This document shows, piece by piece, positions 31,575 through 34,000 of a stretch of DNA of 34,000 nt (position 1 is the stretch's first letter; each line of letters starts with the position of its first letter). Made by a program: the position numbers and the translations under genes. The stretch lies in contig NC_092561.1 of the NCBI RefSeq assembly GCF_037975245.1, positions 2,518,501-2,552,500 of the forward strand, given 5' to 3'. This DNA is from Apostichopus japonicus. Its lineage: Eukaryota > Echinodermata > Holothuroidea > Aspidochirotida > Stichopodidae. The notes beneath the pieces are model-generated. The model was not told the origin of the DNA. It searched no databases and saw only the letters and a list, made by a program, of their open reading frames with translations.

Positions 31575-33130
31575 TGCATACCAGCTAGATTTCATGGGAG
31601 AAGATTATGGACCCATTTTTTTGCTTTCGCAGGCTAATCTCTTGACTGAATGTGGTCCAGCTAGGGGACCCATTCTGAAAACCCCTAGTTGACATAATTT
31701 AGGAATCCTAATTTTTTTTTTTCAAACATTTGTTAAATCAAAACTACAGTTCCTTCTGATTCTTAAAATTCATATTTTGTTGTCTGGTCATAAAAGTTCT
31801 TACTAAAATCACATGCAAAACCAAAAATTGGGAAATATTTAATGTTTTATCATTTTTCTCTCATACCTGGAAATCCTTGAATGCATCTTATAGTATGTGT
31901 CCACTCTGATGGCTTCATTTAGTAGGACAGTTTTTTCTCTGTGGCATATGGTACAGCAAAATTAACCGCTGATAATCGATGGAAAAAGCTGCTTGAAAAT
32001 TAAAAATGTCTCTATTATTTTGGGGGTCAAAGCAGGGTTGCTGGATGGACTAGACGCTGAGTACTATAACTGTTTTCATCAGATCGATAATCAAATAAAA
32101 AACTTCAGTGTTTGCATGTTTAAAATTTAAGAGGAACCAAAATTAACTAGGAAAAGTCAAAAAGACAAGGATTAAAAAGAAAAAGAGCTAAAAAAAAAGT
32201 AGATTATTAATTACCTATTAAAAGCTGTGCAGTGGAATTCTTAAAACGTTTACATACAAAATTAATAGCTTGTAGAATATTAGGAAATGAAAATAACATT
32301 TGCTTTATATTTTTTTGAATTGTAAAATTTCATATCTTCGCAAGTTTTTAATGAACTAATTAATCTTCGAAGAACGATTTTGTTCGCGTTCTTGTTTATA
32401 GATCCACGTAACTATAACTACGATAGCTGTATAATCCTCAATTAGAATAATAAAACTTCTGATTTCAACAGGTCTTAAATTAGCTGCATGCATCCACACA
32501 TTCAGTAGTAATATATACATGCCTGTACAGTGTAGGCTTATGCTAGGTATGAATACCAATTAAGCATTATAGAATGTGTGCAGCATTTTATTCTGCCGTG
32601 GCTTACATAGATCTGTGTATTATGCATAGAGATATATATATATATATATAGTACAGTACAAGCCCGCATACTAAACTGTTGATGGAAAGCCGTATTACAG
32701 TTACGGCTATATACTACCAACACACACACACGCACGCACACACCGTTGGTCCGTCCATTAGTCTCACACACTAACGTCATACATCTTAGTTGCCATGGCG
32801 ATTCTAAAAATAGCCTTGGTGGATGTCTTAGATGAGTTTTCTAATAAAGCTAGTGCGAGTGTGAGATGCCGATACGTACATGTGTATGTGTATATGCCAA
32901 AGTAAAAGCGTCGTCAAGGAAAATCCACAACATGGAACCGTCCATAACACTGACATATACTAAGTCTGGATAGGAAACGGTGTAAGCATCACGGAGCATA
33001 CAGACGGATTGCTAATATCTGTGTCATTTATATCACCTAGTCAAAATATTGAACAGACCTTTTGCAAAGCTATGTCAAAATGGTGGAACCATTCCATGGC
33101 CGGTTAAGAATTTTTTCTGTGATGTAGAAT
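31575..33130. other. non-coding stretch with short microsatellites
   Basis: No gene established. It contains a TA run at 32632-32650 and an AC-rich run at 32719-32743. A 36-codon frame at 32795-32905 with a GCCATGG start context is discussed under rejected items. Confidence 0.45.
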
Positions 33131-33134
33131 AGAA

Positions 33135-33194
33135 CATATATACATATATATATATATATGTATATATATGTATATATATGTATATATATATATA
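33135..33194. repeat. TA microsatellite with 10-bp period
   Basis: TATATATATG units repeat several times before a pure TA run. Confidence 0.95.
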
Positions 33195-33233
33195 AGAATA
33201 AAGTCTTTGAAGATATCGGAAAATTGTTAAAGG

Positions 33234-33385
33234 TTACAATTTGTCTTCATTTTCATCGCCGCCTGTTCCATAAAAATCATCGCAATCAATATTCCGTCTG
33301 GGAGGCTCGTCTACGAAGGACGATCTTTTGAGGGATATTGAACCAGTGGCATCGAATTCAGAATAATTACACCAATGTATGTAAA
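33234..33385 (-). CDS. candidate last coding exon, unknown family
   Basis: The minus-strand frame is open from about 33415 to a TAA at 33234-33236. The last 46 or so codons look strongly protein-like: FDATGSISLKRSSF, VDEPPRRNIDCDDFYG and an acidic C-terminus TGGDENEDKL. CpG and G+C are raised here relative to the TA-rich flanks, as expected of an exon. The start is unsure: AGs at the 33386 and 33396 boundaries are possible acceptors, but their pyrimidine tracts are poor. If real, it is the 3' end of a gene whose other exons lie to the right of the window. I do not recognise the family. Confidence 0.4.
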
Positions 33386-33662
33386 CTGTTACATTCTGTC
33401 TTCTTCTTATTAAGAAATCTTAATTAAAACTTTACTTTAAACTCAGCAAATGCATTTATTGATCTATTCGAGAACCAAAACCTGCATTGAAAGACTCATT
33501 TAATATTGCTTCCAACCTTTTTGCTAACTATATAACTTCATCTGGAAAGTGTTTTATTTTTTCTCCCCTTCTTTTTGGAACGGAAATTGAATTCCATTGT
33601 CAGAGTGGATATTGTACATATAGGTATTGTAAAGTGTTGTCGTTGTTTTAAACATTATAGAC

Positions 33663-33702
33663 TATATATATATATATATATATTCATATATATTCGTATA
33701 TT
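33663..33702. repeat. TA microsatellite
   Basis: A TA run followed by TATTCATATATATTCGTATAT. The remaining 300 bp to the window end hold nothing I can identify. Confidence 0.9.
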
Positions 33703-34000
33703 TATGCATGTAATTAACAACTACACCCAGGTTTTTTTTGCCCCTGTACTGTAGGTATAGGCAAGATGAGGGTTACTGTGGGTGATGCGGTTAAGCTACA
33801 AGGTTTGATATATACCGTATATGGGTTTATATTTCTGAGTAGCTAGGTTGAAGATCGTGTTGCAGTAAAATATAGAAGTTATAAATGGTGAAAATGGACA
33901 TTTAAAACATTGAAGATTGGTTTCTTCATCAGGCCTTGAATGTTAAATTGCAACAAAGTTTTATTGTAATTATTAAGATGCAGCTGGTAGCAAAATGCCA

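Noticed and set aside
32795-32905. 36-codon plus frame starting in GCCATGG context (MAILKIALVDVLDEF...)
   Set aside because: Good Kozak context and a plausible start, but it decays into a V/Y/H-rich stretch over GTATGTGTAT simple sequence. A frame this short is expected by chance.

Overview
This window is AT-rich, intron- and repeat-dense eukaryotic DNA. It has no operons, no dense coding and no prokaryotic signals. It carries tRNA-headed SINE relics read in both orientations, a fragment matching the 5' end of U2 snRNA, a stem-loop typical of marine-invertebrate retroelement tails, and many micro- and minisatellites. I infer a marine invertebrate, perhaps an echinoderm. The source cannot be fixed from the sequence alone. 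No complete protein-coding gene can be assigned. Most open frames are either tandem repeats whose period is a multiple of three or chance frames.

Layout. 1-1627: no recognisable content except short hairpins. 1628-1697: SINE tail. 1890-2315: minisatellite with alternating 66- and 51-bp units. 2627-2655: perfect 12-bp hairpin. 3199-3830: degenerate array of a roughly 22-bp unit. 4071-4112: another SINE tail. 4341-4771: hexanucleotide-derived array, fused in frame to a non-repetitive open segment (4772-5058, minus) that could be an exon remnant. 5091-5910: 27 near-identical 30-bp units. 5939-6115: U2-snRNA-like head followed by a series of small hairpins. 6445-6655: direct duplication. 7796-8038: pyrimidine tract. 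9651-9720: acceptor fused to a donor, resembling a recursive-splicing site, just before a long TA microsatellite. 10-17 kb: mostly plain non-coding DNA with a few short repeats and hairpins. 17223-17427: degenerate short tandem repeat. 18891-18967: possible small first exon (plus). 19655-19943: tRNA-headed SINE (minus). 20-23.9 kb: nothing definite. 23932-24302 and 31205-31570: two copies of one dispersed element. 24398-25120: nested tandem repeats. 26105-26150: retroelement-tail stem-loop. 26750-27680: CpG-richer block. 28147-28464: SINE (minus), followed directly by three copies of a roughly 95-bp tandem unit. 29030-29152: four octamer (ATGCAAAT) sites, three at exact 17-bp spacing. 33234-33385: the best candidate coding segment, the last exon of a minus-strand gene.

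Taken together, the window reads as intronic or intergenic DNA. A long plus-strand intron would fit the recursive-splicing-like site, and a minus-strand gene may end near the right edge. The most unusual features are the U2-headed structured element abutting the 30-bp hairpin array, the zero-length-exon splice site, and the octamer array.
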